64,000 nucleotides of DNA from Magnaporthiopsis rhizophila (GCA_003049465.1 PYSS01000050.1:62001-126000); one strand, 5' to 3'. Counted from the first letter of the stretch, positions 1 to 11,694 are shown. The notes: generated from the sequence alone by a model not told the origin. Numbers and translations: made by a program.

Positions 1-1268
1 CACATTCACACTGCCTTTGGTCATTGGTCATCGGTCCGAGGATGCGGATAAGGCAGTTAACTGTTTATCCGTGTCTGATCGTCGGGAGCGTGGGCGATTG
101 AAATGCCGAAACTGCCTGTCCACTCATGGCAGGATCGAAGCATCAATGTCCGATGAATGTTGATGTCAAGTTGAAAGTTGAGGCAGGTGATGTGCTGCCC
201 ATCTTGACCTCTGCCTACTGTGTTCATGATGGTGGCCATGTTTGTAGTAGGTGAACGTCTGTACTGCACAACGAGAAAAATCCCCTGCGCTGGCGTCATG
301 TGCCTCACGATTCACTAGGCTTTTTCCATGACCCGATTGCTTTTGATTCCAGCTCTCCGACTGGTCATTTCTTTTTCTCTTTCGAGGTTGTCTTCCATCA
401 CAGCCGAGCCTCGGGAGGACTGTCCTCCAGCAACCACATAGACTTCAAGCTGAAGATCTGACACGGCTCACGTTTTGGATCCCCTGTCTGTACCGGGGTC
501 CTGGGCCGGCGTTCCCTCGACCCGCTCCCAATCCCGCCAGGCCAGCCGCCCGGGATGACGATGGACCAGGCGAGAGCCAACCGCATCCACTCAAACAGCA
601 TGTCAAGCACGGTTGGGCCCGCCCTTTCCGGCGATCGGCTGGCTTGTGGGCACCTACCAGTCAGGCATCCCGTCTGTCGACACTGCCTTCCGTGCGCAGC
701 CCATGGCCTGCCTCATGAGGTGACCACCTAGCTAGGTACTTCCCCGGTGACGGCCCCTGCCCTGTCACGCGAACCTGACGTCTGTTTGCTTCCCAACCCC
801 CCTAGCTTATATCCCGCTGCTCCTCGTTCCCGGGCTGTGCCATCCCTAATCGCACTGGTGAGCTCTGGCTTTCATCTTCTTCCATCTTCACATGACCACG
901 CCGATACAACCTGTTTTGGGCTTCCGACGACCCGCCAGCGCCGACCAAGTCGCTTTTGGAATTATCAGCATTGTCACAAAAGAAAGAACAAGAAAAAGGA
1001 GTACATTCTACACTGTCTACCGACCCACCTACTTACCTAGTTAGGAGGCAACGCGAAGCGAACGAAAGTAGAAAAGGAAAACATATAATTTTCAACACAC
1101 AAACACGGACGAGGAAGGGTAAATAGCGGCACGAACAGGAGAGGAGACGGAAGAAACAGAGGTCGACCCAGCAAGCCTCGAGGCGCGGGCGGACCACGCA
1201 GCTGTTCTCCGCCGTCGCCCGTCTACTCTGAGCGAGCTGCCTGCCTGGCTGCGTGCCTGGCCTGCGGA
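1..1268. other. Intergenic, upstream of the Cys-rich secreted protein gene
   Basis: No protein gene could be supported here; the open frames are short, unconserved in appearance and lack splice logic. A palindromic ACCTAGCTAGGT lies at 726-737 and a related TACCTAGTTAGG at 1034-1045. The 150 bases before the gene at 1269 are purine-rich then GC-rich and probably hold its promoter and leader. Confidence 0.5.
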
Positions 1269-2114
1269 ATGGCGCGAAAAACAGCATGTTCAACCAGGCC
1301 ATCGACCCTGCTCGCCCAAGTCGTTCTCCTCATGGCCTCGTCCGTCTCGGCCCTCACGCTCTCCGACTTCCAGTCCATAGCGACCGCGACGGTGCCGCTC
1401 GGCTGCATCCTGATTTACAACACCAGCCCCCTCTCCGGCTGCTCCCAGACCGACTTCACCGCCGGGATGGGTTGCGCTTCGAGCTGCGTGCACTCGCTGA
1501 GACGCGTGCAGACCACCCTCCAGGTCGTGTGCAGCGAGGCGTCCGTCCCCGCCGGCTCGGTCCTCCGCGCCGCCCTGCAGGGCTCGCTCGTCGACACCCT
1601 GTGCGGCCGGGGCCTGGAGCCGCCGCCACGGACGACCAGGACAAGGACAACCCTGACCCCATCGCCATTCCCATCACCATTGAGACCATCATTACCACCC
1701 CCTGCTTCCACCTCATCACGCAGAATATCACCGCCACCGCCACCATCATCAACATTGCCGACGTCTGCGGCGACGTCGAGAGCTCCATCGACCCTCACGC
1801 CTGTGCCTGTGCCAGTGCCGACGTCACCGGTCGTACCGGCGCCGCCATCGAGCGAGTCTACAACAGGGAACAGGGCTCCCGGCACGCCAATACCGACAGA
1901 GACGCCTGCACGAACAAGCACACGGGGACCAGAGGAGACGACGACGGCGCCTCCATCACAATCTCCAGGCCAGGGTGGCGATAGAGGTGGCGGAAGCCCA
2001 TTCGATCCGGTTGTGGTGGGCGGGGCGCAACACGCGCTACCGACCGGCCCAATAGCGGTCCTTGCATGGGCGTCCGCTGTCGGCCTGTTCATTATGGAGG
2101 GGGCCGTGCTCTAA
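1269..2114 (+). CDS. Secreted Cys-rich protein with Pro/Ser/Thr-rich stalk, probable GPI anchor
   Basis: Single-exon gene for 281 residues. The first ~29 residues form a signal peptide (hydrophobic core LLAQVVLLM, likely cut near SVSA|LT). Residues 30-115 form a compact domain with six mature cysteines at 46, 58, 69, 73, 88 and 112, which could pair as three disulfides. Residues ~117-250 are a low-complexity Pro/Ser/Thr stalk, and the last ~25 residues are hydrophobic after a small-residue region, as in GPI-attachment signals. This architecture suggests a cell-wall or plasma-membrane surface protein of the kind common in filamentous ascomycetes. I do not know a characterised function. The start is the first ATG of the frame and the only one that gives a clean signal peptide. 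Long frames on the other strand over the stalk are composition shadows. Confidence 0.72.
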   Translation: MARKTACSTRPSTLLAQVVLLMASSVSALTLSDFQSIATATVPLGCILIYNTSPLSGCSQTDFTAGMGCASSCVHSLRRVQTTLQVVCSEASVPAGSVLRAALQGSLVDTLCGRGLEPPPRTTRTRTTLTPSPFPSPLRPSLPPPASTSSRRISPPPPPSSTLPTSAATSRAPSTLTPVPVPVPTSPVVPAPPSSESTTGNRAPGTPIPTETPARTSTRGPEETTTAPPSQSPGQGGDRGGGSPFDPVVVGGAQHALPTGPIAVLAWASAVGLFIMEGAVL

Positions 2115-2665
2115 CAACGACGGCGGCTTTTGCAGTCCCAAGAGGGACGAAAGAGACAACAACCCCGTCGGGCTCTCCAAGAGCTAGATCTGCGCGGAGC
2201 GGGATCGGTTCCGGCTCCTGCGCCACCGTCATCAAGGGGCGAAGACATAATACGGCTTTCCTGCAACCCACCTTCGAGATTGCAGATGTGCCCGGAGACA
2301 AGCCTCCGTTTCTGTTTAATGTATTTTCTGAGAGACTCGCAGGCCGCGCATCGTCCCAAAAAAAAAATCAGTGGACCAAAACTAAACGATACCCCCAGAC
2401 ATGACACGAAGGGGGATCGGGTGAACAAATCGGGATATGGGAAATGGAAGAAACAAGGGGATTTCCGAACATGGACAAAATAAGACAATAAATACGTAAA
2501 CATAGTGTAAAAACCAGTTGAAGAATCATGTGCGCGATATTTGCTGCCAAATCTATGCGGTGCGGAATCAAACTAGTATGGACGACGAGGCTCCGCGCAA
2601 CACATGAGAGAAAATGGGAAAAAATAGAAATAAAGTCGCAGATAAACAAACAAGGACCGCATGAG
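2115..2665. other. Convergent 3' intergenic region
   Basis: Lies between the convergent ends of the secreted-protein gene (+) and the Pex11-like gene (-). It is AT-richer than the flanking genes and holds an A-run near 2360 and an AATAAA at 2487-2492, a plausible polyadenylation signal for the + strand gene. No gene is seen. Confidence 0.5.
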
Positions 2666-3688
2666 TTAAGCGGTCACTGCCGTGGATTTCCACAAGTCGT
2701 TCATCTGGATGACGCTGGGCACACAGGCCAGCAGGCCGATGGCCATTTCGCTGAGGAAGCCCTTCTCGGAGCTCCAGTTGGCGATCAGCGGCGACCAGGC
2801 CATGTAGCGGGCCACGCTCTTCCTCCAGTCCGGGGCGCGGGTGCGGGCGCCGTCCTGGGTGGCCTCGAAGGCGAGCTTGCCGAGCTCGATGCCGACAAAG
2901 ACGCCCCAGAAGCGCGAGCTCCAGCGCATGGCGCTGCCCTGCTTGGCCGGTTCCCAGGACATGACGCCCTTGGACGACAGGTACGCCCCGTTCTCGAGCG
3001 CCTGGAACACGATGCACGATGCCAGCTGGATCCAGCCCAGGGCGGCGGCGGCGGCAGAGGGCGCGGGCGGGGCGGCTGTGGCGTCGCCGTCCTTGTCGGC
3101 CTCGGCGGTCTTGCGGCGGGCGCTGACGAGTCCCACGACCAGGCGGCGGGCCCAGAAGTACATGCCGAGCAGGCCCCAGAGGCGGGTTATGACGCGGGCC
3201 TCGCTCAGGATGCCCGAGAGGGCCTTGAGTCGCTGGGCGAAGAGCAGGGCCCGCGCCGACGCGGCCGTCGCCGGGACGGCAGGGCCGGCCGAGGCGAAGA
3301 GGACGGCGGTGCGGGGAGGGAGGGCGAAGGCGAGGGCGACCAGCTCACGGGAGGAGCGGCGGAGTGCGTTTTGAGACAGCGCCGTGAGGATGGCGGCCGA
3401 AAGGCGCGAGCCGTAGCAGACTATTTGAAGGACGCACTAGTTCGGGCCTACGAGGTCAGCAAAGACGGGTTGCCGAGCGCCAAGGGCAGCGAAATTTCTC
3501 ACGTCTACGCCCGATGGCGTCTGCAGGCACCTGTGGAGGTGGGCGAGAAAGGCGTCTAAGTTGGCGGGAGCAGCCGCCAGGAGGGCGGTGATGGGGACGG
3601 TAGACCCCTTGGGTGCCGGCACCGGCGGCGTCGAAGCAGGAACCGGCTCGCCCGTGGGCAGCGATGATATCTCGGTTTTGGAAGTCAT
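2666..3688 (-). CDS. Pex11-family peroxisomal membrane protein (Pex11C-like)
   Basis: Two exons: 3688-3503 and 3436-2666, joined across a 66-nt GT-AG intron in phase 0, giving 318 residues. The spliced frame reads ...TPSGVD|CVLQIVCYGSRL..., where a Pex11 domain begins (about residue 45 onward). The later block around ITRLWGLLGMYFWARRL resembles the Pex11C/Gim5 branch. Hydrophobic stretches near the middle and C-terminus fit an integral or tightly bound peroxisomal membrane protein. Family role (known for Pex11 proteins): membrane elongation and division of peroxisomes. The N-terminal ~30 residues are Pro/Thr-rich. I chose the ATG at 3688 because the longer upstream frame to 3949 looks non-coding. 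Three candidate AG acceptors lie close together; only the one before 3436 keeps the frame. The Pex11C subgroup is an inference. Confidence 0.75.
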
Positions 3689-5567
3689 GCTTGGCTGTTG
3701 TCGTTTATGTGTTTGCTGTTGGTGTTCACTGGAGTGTGCGGCTGATGATAACTTCGGATCCTCTCGGAGAGTTGCGGGCGCGTGGAATTGGCGGGCCGAG
3801 GCTCGGCTGGGGGCGAGAGCGTGCCGTAAAGGGGCTACGGAACAGGGGTGTGCTGGAGGGCGACGATGAGACTCAATGGCCCCGTCGGAGAGGCGAACAT
3901 TGACGCAGTGGGAGCGAGCAAACAAGGCGAGTGTTGGAAAAACCCACAAGCGGTGCCCATGTTGCGAGCTTCCTACCTACACATCCATTACGACGACGTG
4001 CATGACAAAAATGTCGCCAGAGGCTCAACGGCAAAAGCTGTGCTCCCGTCGGTTGGTGGCTGTGAGCTGCCGGGCATCAAGGCTCCACACCCTCCAACCA
4101 GAGTGACGGCACCTTTCTGGCTGTGTCAAAATCGCTTGTCTGTTCCCCAAGCAAATGGACGACAAATGAGGAGCGGGGTTCTGGCTCGGTCGTCTCCTCC
4201 ATACTGCCCAAATGTCCCGCGAGACGAAGAGCCCGTTTTGCAGGCCCAACGCATACACGCCCAGTCTCGGCAAAAGAAGATAAATACATCACCACACCGC
4301 CGGGTAATCATGGGCCAATTGCCGCGGGCCTAGCGGGAGGCATGGAGCCGAGCCAGCTCGCAGCCTGGTCTGCAGCTCCAACGCAGCTGGACCCGTCGCT
4401 TGCCGACCGTGCATTGCATCGACCTTTGCCCACCATAGCCCACGCAAACTGAGTGCGTCGCTGCTACATACGTGCATATCTGCACGTAATAGGCTATGTG
4501 GACCTGTTCCCCTCCAGGGCCTCCTCGGCCTGATCTGGTCTCGTCTGGCCTGCCTGGCCTTGGAGCGAGTGGTTTCCGTCTTCGCTTCGCATCACCTCCT
4601 GCGCGGATAGGCATACATGCAGGCGGTAGTCTCGGTGAGTGGGTGGCTCACCTGGACGGTTGGTAGTCTGTGTGGTTAGAAACCTCTTCTCAAGACCGGA
4701 ACACCAATCAACCGCGCGCCGCCCTTCATCCTAACGTCTGCGCCTAGCTGTAGTCGGCCACCTCTCTGCCTGTTGCTGTGTTGACTCGAGAAAACGGATA
4801 TGACGAGGGGCGCAATCGATTTCGCTATGCCTTGTCCATTGTTTTGTTCCAGCGGCCCACTTGTCAAGGTGACGGCGCCTGGACTCATGCACGAAAATGC
4901 AAAATCAGGTATCCATTGGCTTTATCGCCATCCAAGCTCCCAAAGTCTAGTGGGGCCAGCCATGTTTCTTGCGCCGCGTTTCAAGTTAAAGCACAAAAGC
5001 AGCCTAGCGGCGGAGCAGGCCGCATGCGTTGCTGCGGAAACCATCTGGCACGGGAAAAGAAAACAGGCCCCGTCATGCAGCCCTCGTCCGTCGCGGGCCT
5101 CGACAAATGGAAACCTAAAGTTGCACGCAAGACACAGTCGCATGCAGCCCTTTTGAACGAGGCGCCGCCCGCATCAACACCACCACCACCGGAGCATCTG
5201 CTTCGTCGCATGAGCATCTCTCTCGTACATGAGATGCAACACCCCTCTCTGTCTCGCTCGTCCGTCCTCCTGGCGTTGCCGGCGTGCTGGTTGTAACAAA
5301 CTCGACCATCGGCGAGCTTGCTTCGCCGAGACACAACACTTTAATACACAGCCCCCAACCTTGTCTATCTGTCGAACCTCAGCTCGAGGTACCCACCACT
5401 CGATTCAGCTGTCTATCTATCTACCTTTGGCGGCAGAGACGGATCCTGTCTGCATTGCGTTGTCAACCAGGTTCTACGTTCACACACGTTCACGCGTCCC
5501 TGTGCGCGCTCTACCCATCCGCCCGCCTCGGACCCGCACCTGCCGGCGCGCGGGGCTATAGACAACA
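3689..5567. other. Divergent promoter region between Pex11-like and ASE1
   Basis: About 1.9 kb between two divergent genes. Many short frames exist in both strands but none shows conserved-looking sequence or a gene-like GC3 pattern. Pyrimidine-rich stretches at ~5230-5560 run up to the ASE1 start and are likely its leader or promoter. Nothing else supported. Confidence 0.5.
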
Positions 5568-8195
5568 ATGGAAGAAGACACCAATACGAGGAGGAGAGGG
5601 GCGAACATGGACGCCAGCTACCTCTCGCAACAGGTGAACACTATCATCGGACAGCTTCACGGGCTCTTTGACGAGATTGGGGTCCCCAGCCATGAGCGGG
5701 AAGATAGAGAGACCGAGGTACGCTTCGCAACCATCCCGACCTGTGCCACCCCTCGTTGCGCCACGCTGTCGCTGGTCTTGCGCATGCTAACGAGTAGTGA
5801 ACCCTTCGTCACAGCTGTTTGCGGCGCTGTCAGAGACGCTGCAAAAGCAAGTGCGCGCGGTATCGGCCGAGAAGAAGAGCATGGTCGAGGAGGCACAGAA
5901 TATCATATCGGCTATCCGCAAAATGGAAGGCTCTCTGGACGATGCCAAGCCACGCGGGGATGAAGGTGATGGGTTGAAGATCACCTTCCCGCTCACACGC
6001 TGCCTGCAGGTCCTCAAGGAGAAGCACCAGCACGTCAGCAAACTGCACAGAGACCGATTCGAGCAGGTCAAGAGTGAGTGCAGACCCAGGCCCTCCAGCC
6101 CCGGCGAACGTTGTATGATGGACGCGAACATGGCACTGACAGCCCCCGAAAACGCGCAGAGCTCGTTCAGGCCCTCGAATCGTACTCGTCACACCTGGAG
6201 CCAAGCTTCGTCAAGCTCTCGCTGCCGCCCACGGGGCCGAACCAGTCACTGCCCCTCGACTTCAGTCTGTCTCCGTCGTATGTGAACAAGCTCGATGACG
6301 AGTTTACCCGCGTGTACGAGGAGTACACACGTCGTGTAGGCACCGTAAAAGCAGTCTGCGAAAACATCATCCAGCTGTGGGCCGAGCTGGGCACGCCGCA
6401 GGCGCAGACGGACGGAGCCATCGTCAAGTACTACCGTGACGCCCCCGAGCAGCTGGGGCTCCACGAAGAGGACATTGCGCAGCTGCGAGCGAAACTTGAC
6501 CGGCTAGCAGACGAGAAGAAGAGCCGCGAGAAGCGTCTGAGAGACCTCAGGGGAGCGGTGGAGACGCTGTGGGAGAAGCTCGGCATCGAGGAGCCCGAGC
6601 GTAAGAAGTTCCTCAACGCCAACCGCGGCTGCGGCGTCCGCCAGATCAACGAGTTCGAAGACGAGCTGGGTCGCCTGTCGGAGCTCAAGCGCCAGAACCT
6701 GCACCTGTTTGTCGAGGATGCCCGGTTCAAGCTGCAGGAGCTCTGGGACGCCCTATTCCTGTCAGAAGATGAGATGCTCGAGTTCACGCCCGCCTTCTCC
6801 GACGTCTACAGCGATGCCCTGCTCGAGGCCCACGAGCGCGAGATTGCGAGGTTGGAGGTCCTTCACGAGCAGCGCGCCCCGATGCTGGCCATGGTCGACC
6901 GCCACCGCACGCTGGTCCACGAACGTGACGATCTGGCCGCATCCAGCCAGGATGCCTCGCGCCTCATGATGAGGGGCCAGAAGGGCGAGAAGCGAGACCC
7001 GGGCAAGCTGCTGCGCGAGGAGAAGATGCGCAAGCGCATAGCCAAAGAGCTGCCCAAAGTCGCGGCCGACCTCCGCAAGGCGCTGGAGAGCTGGGAGGAG
7101 GAGTGGGGACGCGACTTCCTCGTCCACGGCGAGAGGTACCTCGACGTCATCGACGCCTCAGAGCCACGTCCCGCCGGTCCCGTCGTCCCAGGGCCCCGGG
7201 CAAAGACGCCGGGAGCCCTGGCCCCTGCCGCGGCGTCAGCAGCTCGCCCCACGACGGCCGCCGGCCGAGCTGCTCCTCCCGCCCGAGCGCACAGCAGTGC
7301 AACCAAGTCCACGACCGCACCAGTGCAGGCACCCGCAAGGTCGCACTCGGCCGCGGCCAAGACCCCTACCGGCACATTACGCCGTGCCCCACCCCAGCTA
7401 CAGCAGATGCAAGCGCAGTCAGCAACGACAACAACAGCATCGGCAAGCTCCAAGGGCAGCCCGTCTCGTATCCCTGCGCGAGTGCCTCTGTCGAACCTGA
7501 AGCACGGAAACAACTCCCCCGAGCGGCCGCGGCCAGAGTCGAGGAACGGTGGAGATGCTTTCCGCAACCCGCCTCTTCTGATGCGTGCGCCGCCGCCAAA
7601 AATGCGCGATCTCGTGGCGGTGCCCGAGACGGGCCTGGAGGCGCCAGCGGATGTTCGCGGCCGCGACGGCCAGCAGCTGCAGGCCAGTGTGCATCTGAGA
7701 CAGGTCGACCCAGACGACGTATACGACGACAACGGCAGGCAGCAGCAGCAGCAGCAGGCACTGCACATGTACGAAAACTCGTACGCGCGTCCGGGCTCGC
7801 GCCAGGAGATGCTGCACGCCTCACGCCACGTCGACCGCTACGCTCAGTCGGTCTACGCAACACATCAGGGCGGTGGCGGCAACCCCGCGAGGCACATCTC
7901 CAACACGTCGACGGCAGTCTCGGGCTCAGAGAACTGGGAGACGTACGACGACAACTCGGAGCCGGAAGAGGACGAGTCGGACGCGTACTGCGCCAGGCTA
8001 CGGGCGGCCAGGAGCAAGGGTGGCATGACCCCAGACGCCGGAGGCAGCTACCGCCACCGCCCGCAGGCGAGCCAGTCAAAGCGACCACGCGGGGTGCCTC
8101 CCACAGCGGTCGCCCACACGGGACTGGCCATGATCGATGCCGACGGTAACCACATTGCGTCTGGTAGCGACTGGACGGACGAGGATGCCTTCTGA
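5568..8195 (+). CDS. ASE1: Anaphase spindle elongation protein Ase1 (PRC1/MAP65 family)
   Basis: Three exons, 5568-5717, 5815-6073 and 6160-8195, with introns of 97 and 86 nt (branch points TGCTAAC and ACTGAC), give 814 residues. Residues ~15-560 are a long, charged, coiled-coil-rich MAP65/Ase1 region. Recognisable blocks include QQVNTIIGQLHGLFDEIGVP near the N-terminus, the microtubule-binding spectrin-like part around YEEYTRRVGTVKAVCENIIQ, and LQELWDALFLSEDEML. The last ~230 residues are disordered, rich in Ser, Pro, Ala and basic residues, with a short poly-Gln run (7735-7757) and an acidic end SDWTDEDAF. The family crosslinks antiparallel microtubules at the spindle midzone and is controlled by Cdk phosphorylation in the tail; many S/T-P sites are present here. 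The start gives the conserved N-terminal dimerisation segment, and splicing is needed to reach it. Confidence 0.93.
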
Positions 8196-9621
8196 AAGTT
8201 TTTTTTATGACGAAAGCTTTGATGCCTGCACGTGTGTGACGCTCTGTTTTGCGCTGTCCTCCGCCGAACAACTCAAAAAGAACAAAAAGAAACCCCCCAC
8301 AATACTTGGCATTACCGCGCCATCTACCCTTTTTTTTTTCTATCCATTTTCGTCCATTACTTTCTCTTTTATCTTTTTATTCCTGTTTCCCCTTGGCGCC
8401 AGTCTCTCACGAAGCCCTGGCTGCTCTTGGTGTTGATAACTATTCCGCCATATTACTCCCTAGTATGGTAGCTCTATTTTGTTCGATTCTTGTCTGTATT
8501 TAACATCTGAGCCATGGCGTCCTGGTTAGGAACGTCGTCCTTCACTGTTTTTTTTTTTTTTTTTGTCCTTTCCTATGGCGGTTTTCTTTTTTCTCTTTGT
8601 CTCTTTTTTTTGTTGTGTCCCTTCATCATTGGTACTCGCGCTCTACCAAAGACGAATATCAGAGGATGATATGCCCTGATGAAGAGTCGCCCGTTTATCT
8701 CTTGTTGGCGAGCTTTGCCAACACCTCCTTGCTGACAACCTCTGCCCCTCGCAACTCTCTTCTTTCCTTTACGGGTCTTTGGAAAACTCTGGGACGCATC
8801 TTCGCACGCAAAATATCGCGGCGGCGTGCACGGAATGGATATAGGAGGGGGTGCCATGCGCATTATACCGGCGTCTCGGTGCTAATTACAGGGATTTTGC
8901 TACCCTCTCACCTTCATTTTCGTCTTTAAGTGTCCGCGCTCCATTTCACTGGCTCTGCCTCGTATTCGCACTCCTTTGTTCGGCATTTGTCTCGTCGGAT
9001 GGATACCTACCACCTCACTAGGTAGGTATTTTTTGCTTGCCTAGGTGTCGGCGCTCGTATACTTGGGGTGGATGGCAACATATCTGTTCTCGGTGGTAAT
9101 TAGATGCCAAGTAATCCAAACGCAATAAGTCCGATGCTGATCTAAACTTTCGGTTCTCTCACATCGCGCCACGCCCGTGGCAGCGCCTTCATTCGGGGGC
9201 TGACGCATCCGGAGCCGGCCCCCACTTGCCGGCTGCGTGACCCAGCCGCACGATTGACCTGGTCATTCGACAGCAACCCTTGTCGGACAGCCCACTGCGA
9301 ACGCCCTGGTCGCTGGGCAGTCAGCTCTCACTCCTGCGTCCTCCCAGCTATAAGTCTTTGTCGCCCAGCATGCATGCCTGGGCAGCATCATACTTTGGCT
9401 TGTACCTGCAGTGGTACCAATTTCATCATTAGACGTCGATTGCCCAGCGAGCGAGTCATGTCGCCTCCCATGTCCTGGGACCGTTTGCGCCACCGACGTC
9501 GAGAACCTGGACCAGTTTATACGCGTCGAAGCTCTCGAGACGTTGAGTACGAGGACACCTCTTTTCCGGTGCCTACCTAGGTAGGTGACAGCCAGGCGCC
9601 TAACCAGGGCGGCCGGCCCAA
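8196..9621. other. Intergenic between ASE1 and IRS4, with inverted repeats
   Basis: AT-rich and homopolymer-rich after ASE1 (T-runs near 8210, 8330, 8550 and 8605), consistent with a 3' UTR. Further on are an inverted repeat TACCTAC...GTAGGTA (9004-9028), a CCTAGGTG at 9040-9047 and the perfect 14-bp palindrome at 9572-9585 just upstream of IRS4. No gene was recognised on either strand. Confidence 0.5.
9572..9585. repeat. 14-bp palindrome CCTACCTAGGTAGG
   Basis: Perfect reverse-complement palindrome 37 bases upstream of the IRS4 start codon. It is the longest of several related elements in this window (726, 16381, 25374, 27131). Whether it is a protein-binding site or a dispersed sequence feature is unknown. 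Confidence 0.7.
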
Positions 9622-11694
9622 ATGACCTCCCAGGGCTCACGGCCCGCCCAAGTCTCGTCGGCGCCAGCCGGCGGGCCCCAAAGCGCGGCCCTCAGAGGCG
9701 CTTCGCTCGCCTTCCAGAACCGCGCCGTGAGGCCTGCGCCGCCGCTGCCGCCCTCCACCACCGCCAGCGGCGCCCTGGTCGCCGCCACCTCGGCCGCCTC
9801 GGCGTCCACCCCGCAGAACGGTCTCAGCAGGCACGCGACCGGCGGTAGCACCGCGTCCGATCGCTCCGCCTTCCACTTCGAACACCACGCTCTTTCCCAC
9901 CAGCTCTCCCAGCTGCAGCCGAGCCCCCAGTCGGGCTCTCACCTCCGGCCGTCCGATGCAAGGTCCGGCCACGACACGCGCTCCGCCTCCTTCATAGCCG
10001 CCACGCTTGCTGCCAGTCGCTCCACTAGTCCTAGTCCGAACAGACAGCGAGCTGGCAGGGGCTCGGCCACACCCCAAGGACCTCGCGCCGGTACGCCCAG
10101 CGCCGCGTCCCCTCCTACCAGCCTCCGGCTCTACCCCGATCGCGACAGGGTCTATGCATCCAACGCCAGCGGAGACCGTTCCGTCAAGGATCTGACCTCA
10201 CCCCAAGCAACTCTGTTTCCTGCCCCGGATTCTGCATGGCGTGGACGGGAGGACACAGATCCTGTCAAGAGCCCGCCCCCTGAACGTCCAAAACCCCGGG
10301 CACACCCAGAAGATGGAGGGCGGCGCAATGCCTCGGAAGAGATGCAGACACAGGATACGCCCGTCAAAAAACCGCTCAAACCCAAACCTGGACCAAAGCC
10401 AAGACCAGAGAGCATCAGGACGAAAGCGTCGGTTGATTCGGCTGCAGATCCCGACCATGGCCACGACGATGCTGGAGGGTGGGGAAATGATCGTGAAAAG
10501 ATGCCGGCGCCGGTGCCTCGCAATGCCACCGATACCAATGGCCGACTAAACTCTCGGCCAGCCCAAGTGAGCAATGATCAAGCGCAGGAGACGAGACCGA
10601 CGCCACCACCTCCCCACCCACGCCCGGCCTCGGTATCTCAGCCAACGGCGCGTGGCTCCTCTGCTTTGCAGGAGGCTTCGACGGGCCGCGACGTCGCGGT
10701 GTCTAACCGAACCGAGCGGACTGGATCGCTCGGCCGAAATGTCGATGGGCCAGGCACTATAAGAACACCAGCGCGAGCCAGGGCTGGCTCGGAATCGTCC
10801 GATGATACCTTTTTTACAACGTCATCCGGCCACAGCGTCCATGCCCAATCCCCACCGGCGCATGGCCGCGCGGGGCCGGGAGTGGCGGGCCGTTCGCGAC
10901 CAAAAATTCCACCTCCACGGCCGCCAGCCCCCGGGCAGCGACAGGCAGCGGCTGCCCTGATGAGCACTCATGCTAGAAATCACAACGGGTCCGGCCTGGC
11001 CCTTGACTCCCTCACCAACGCCATTGTCGCTAGTAACCTCGCCTCGGCACGTCGCCAGCCAGCTTCTGGGGAGAGCCGGGGCCCACCCCCAATACCATTG
11101 CCCCGGCGGAAGCAGCTTGGTGAGCTGCAGCCGCCGTCTCGTATGTCCGGCGCGGATCTGGCACGCAGTTATAGCAAATCGCCGCCAAAGCGCTCGGGCA
11201 TGCTGCAGACTCTGCGATCGGCGCATGTCAAATCCGACGATGAGGAGGCACGGCGGAACCATGAGCGCTACCGCAAGCGAAGCTCTCTAGGCAAGAAGCA
11301 CGTCCATCACGAGGGCTCGCGCCGACGGTGGCGGGATCAGCTCACGGCAGCCGAGCGGCGGAGATACGCGGCGCTCTGGGCCAGCAACCGCGGGCTGCTG
11401 CTAGCAGCGCCGCAGCAAGGCAAAGACGGCGGCGGCCCGGATCAGGACTCGGTAGCCAACGTGGTGGTGCGAGACCTTTGGGGCCGCAGCCGCCTCCCGT
11501 TCGACGAGCTGGCCGAGGTCTGGGACCTGGTCGACCTTGAGCAACGCGGCATGCTGTCCAAGGAGGAGTTCGTTGTTGGCACGTGGCTTGTCGATCAGCG
11601 GCTTCGTGGGCGCAAAATCCCGGCCCGGGTAAGCCAGAGCGCCTGGGACAGCGTCAAGGGCTTGAAGGTGCCAGCTCCCGGATCGTCGGGGTAA
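9622..11694 (+). CDS. IRS4: EH-domain protein Irs4/Tax4 homologue
   Basis: Single exon, 690 residues. The N-terminus carries AALRGASLAFQ, a segment I associate with fungal Irs4 proteins. Residues ~50-560 are low-complexity, rich in Pro, Ser, Arg and Ala with several poly-Pro patches, and look disordered. The C-terminal ~110 residues (from about 570) form an EH (Eps15 homology) domain: LTAAERRRYAALWASN, then VVVRDLWGRSRLPFDELAEVWDLVD and the helix with GMLSKEEFVVGTWLVDQRL. EH domains bind NPF motifs. Yeast Irs4 and Tax4 bind the phosphatase Inp51 to regulate PI(4,5)P2, cell-wall integrity and autophagy, and IRS4 was first found through rDNA silencing. The start codon is the first ATG before the conserved N-terminal segment. 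No intron is needed. Confidence in family is high; the cellular role here is inferred from yeast. Confidence 0.87.
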   Translation: MTSQGSRPAQVSSAPAGGPQSAALRGASLAFQNRAVRPAPPLPPSTTASGALVAATSAASASTPQNGLSRHATGGSTASDRSAFHFEHHALSHQLSQLQPSPQSGSHLRPSDARSGHDTRSASFIAATLAASRSTSPSPNRQRAGRGSATPQGPRAGTPSAASPPTSLRLYPDRDRVYASNASGDRSVKDLTSPQATLFPAPDSAWRGREDTDPVKSPPPERPKPRAHPEDGGRRNASEEMQTQDTPVKKPLKPKPGPKPRPESIRTKASVDSAADPDHGHDDAGGWGNDREKMPAPVPRNATDTNGRLNSRPAQVSNDQAQETRPTPPPPHPRPASVSQPTARGSSALQEASTGRDVAVSNRTERTGSLGRNVDGPGTIRTPARARAGSESSDDTFFTTSSGHSVHAQSPPAHGRAGPGVAGRSRPKIPPPRPPAPGQRQAAAALMSTHARNHNGSGLALDSLTNAIVASNLASARRQPASGESRGPPPIPLPRRKQLGELQPPSRMSGADLARSYSKSPPKRSGMLQTLRSAHVKSDDEEARRNHERYRKRSSLGKKHVHHEGSRRRWRDQLTAAERRRYAALWASNRGLLLAAPQQGKDGGGPDQDSVANVVVRDLWGRSRLPFDELAEVWDLVDLEQRGMLSKEEFVVGTWLVDQRLRGRKIPARVSQSAWDSVKGLKVPAPGSSG

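Noticed and set aside
1253..2092. Overlapping frames on both strands across the Pro/Ser/Thr stalk of the secreted protein
   Set aside because: Only the 1269 frame has a signal peptide, ordered cysteines and a hydrophobic end; the others are by-products of the repeats.
2528..3559. 343-codon + strand frame opposite the Pex11-like gene
   Set aside because: Gly/Arg/Glu-rich shadow sequence without any motif; the - strand gives the Pex11 blocks with a clean splice.
6863..8271. Two ~300-codon - strand frames over ASE1
   Set aside because: Caused by the low-complexity, GC-rich tail of ASE1 read in other frames.
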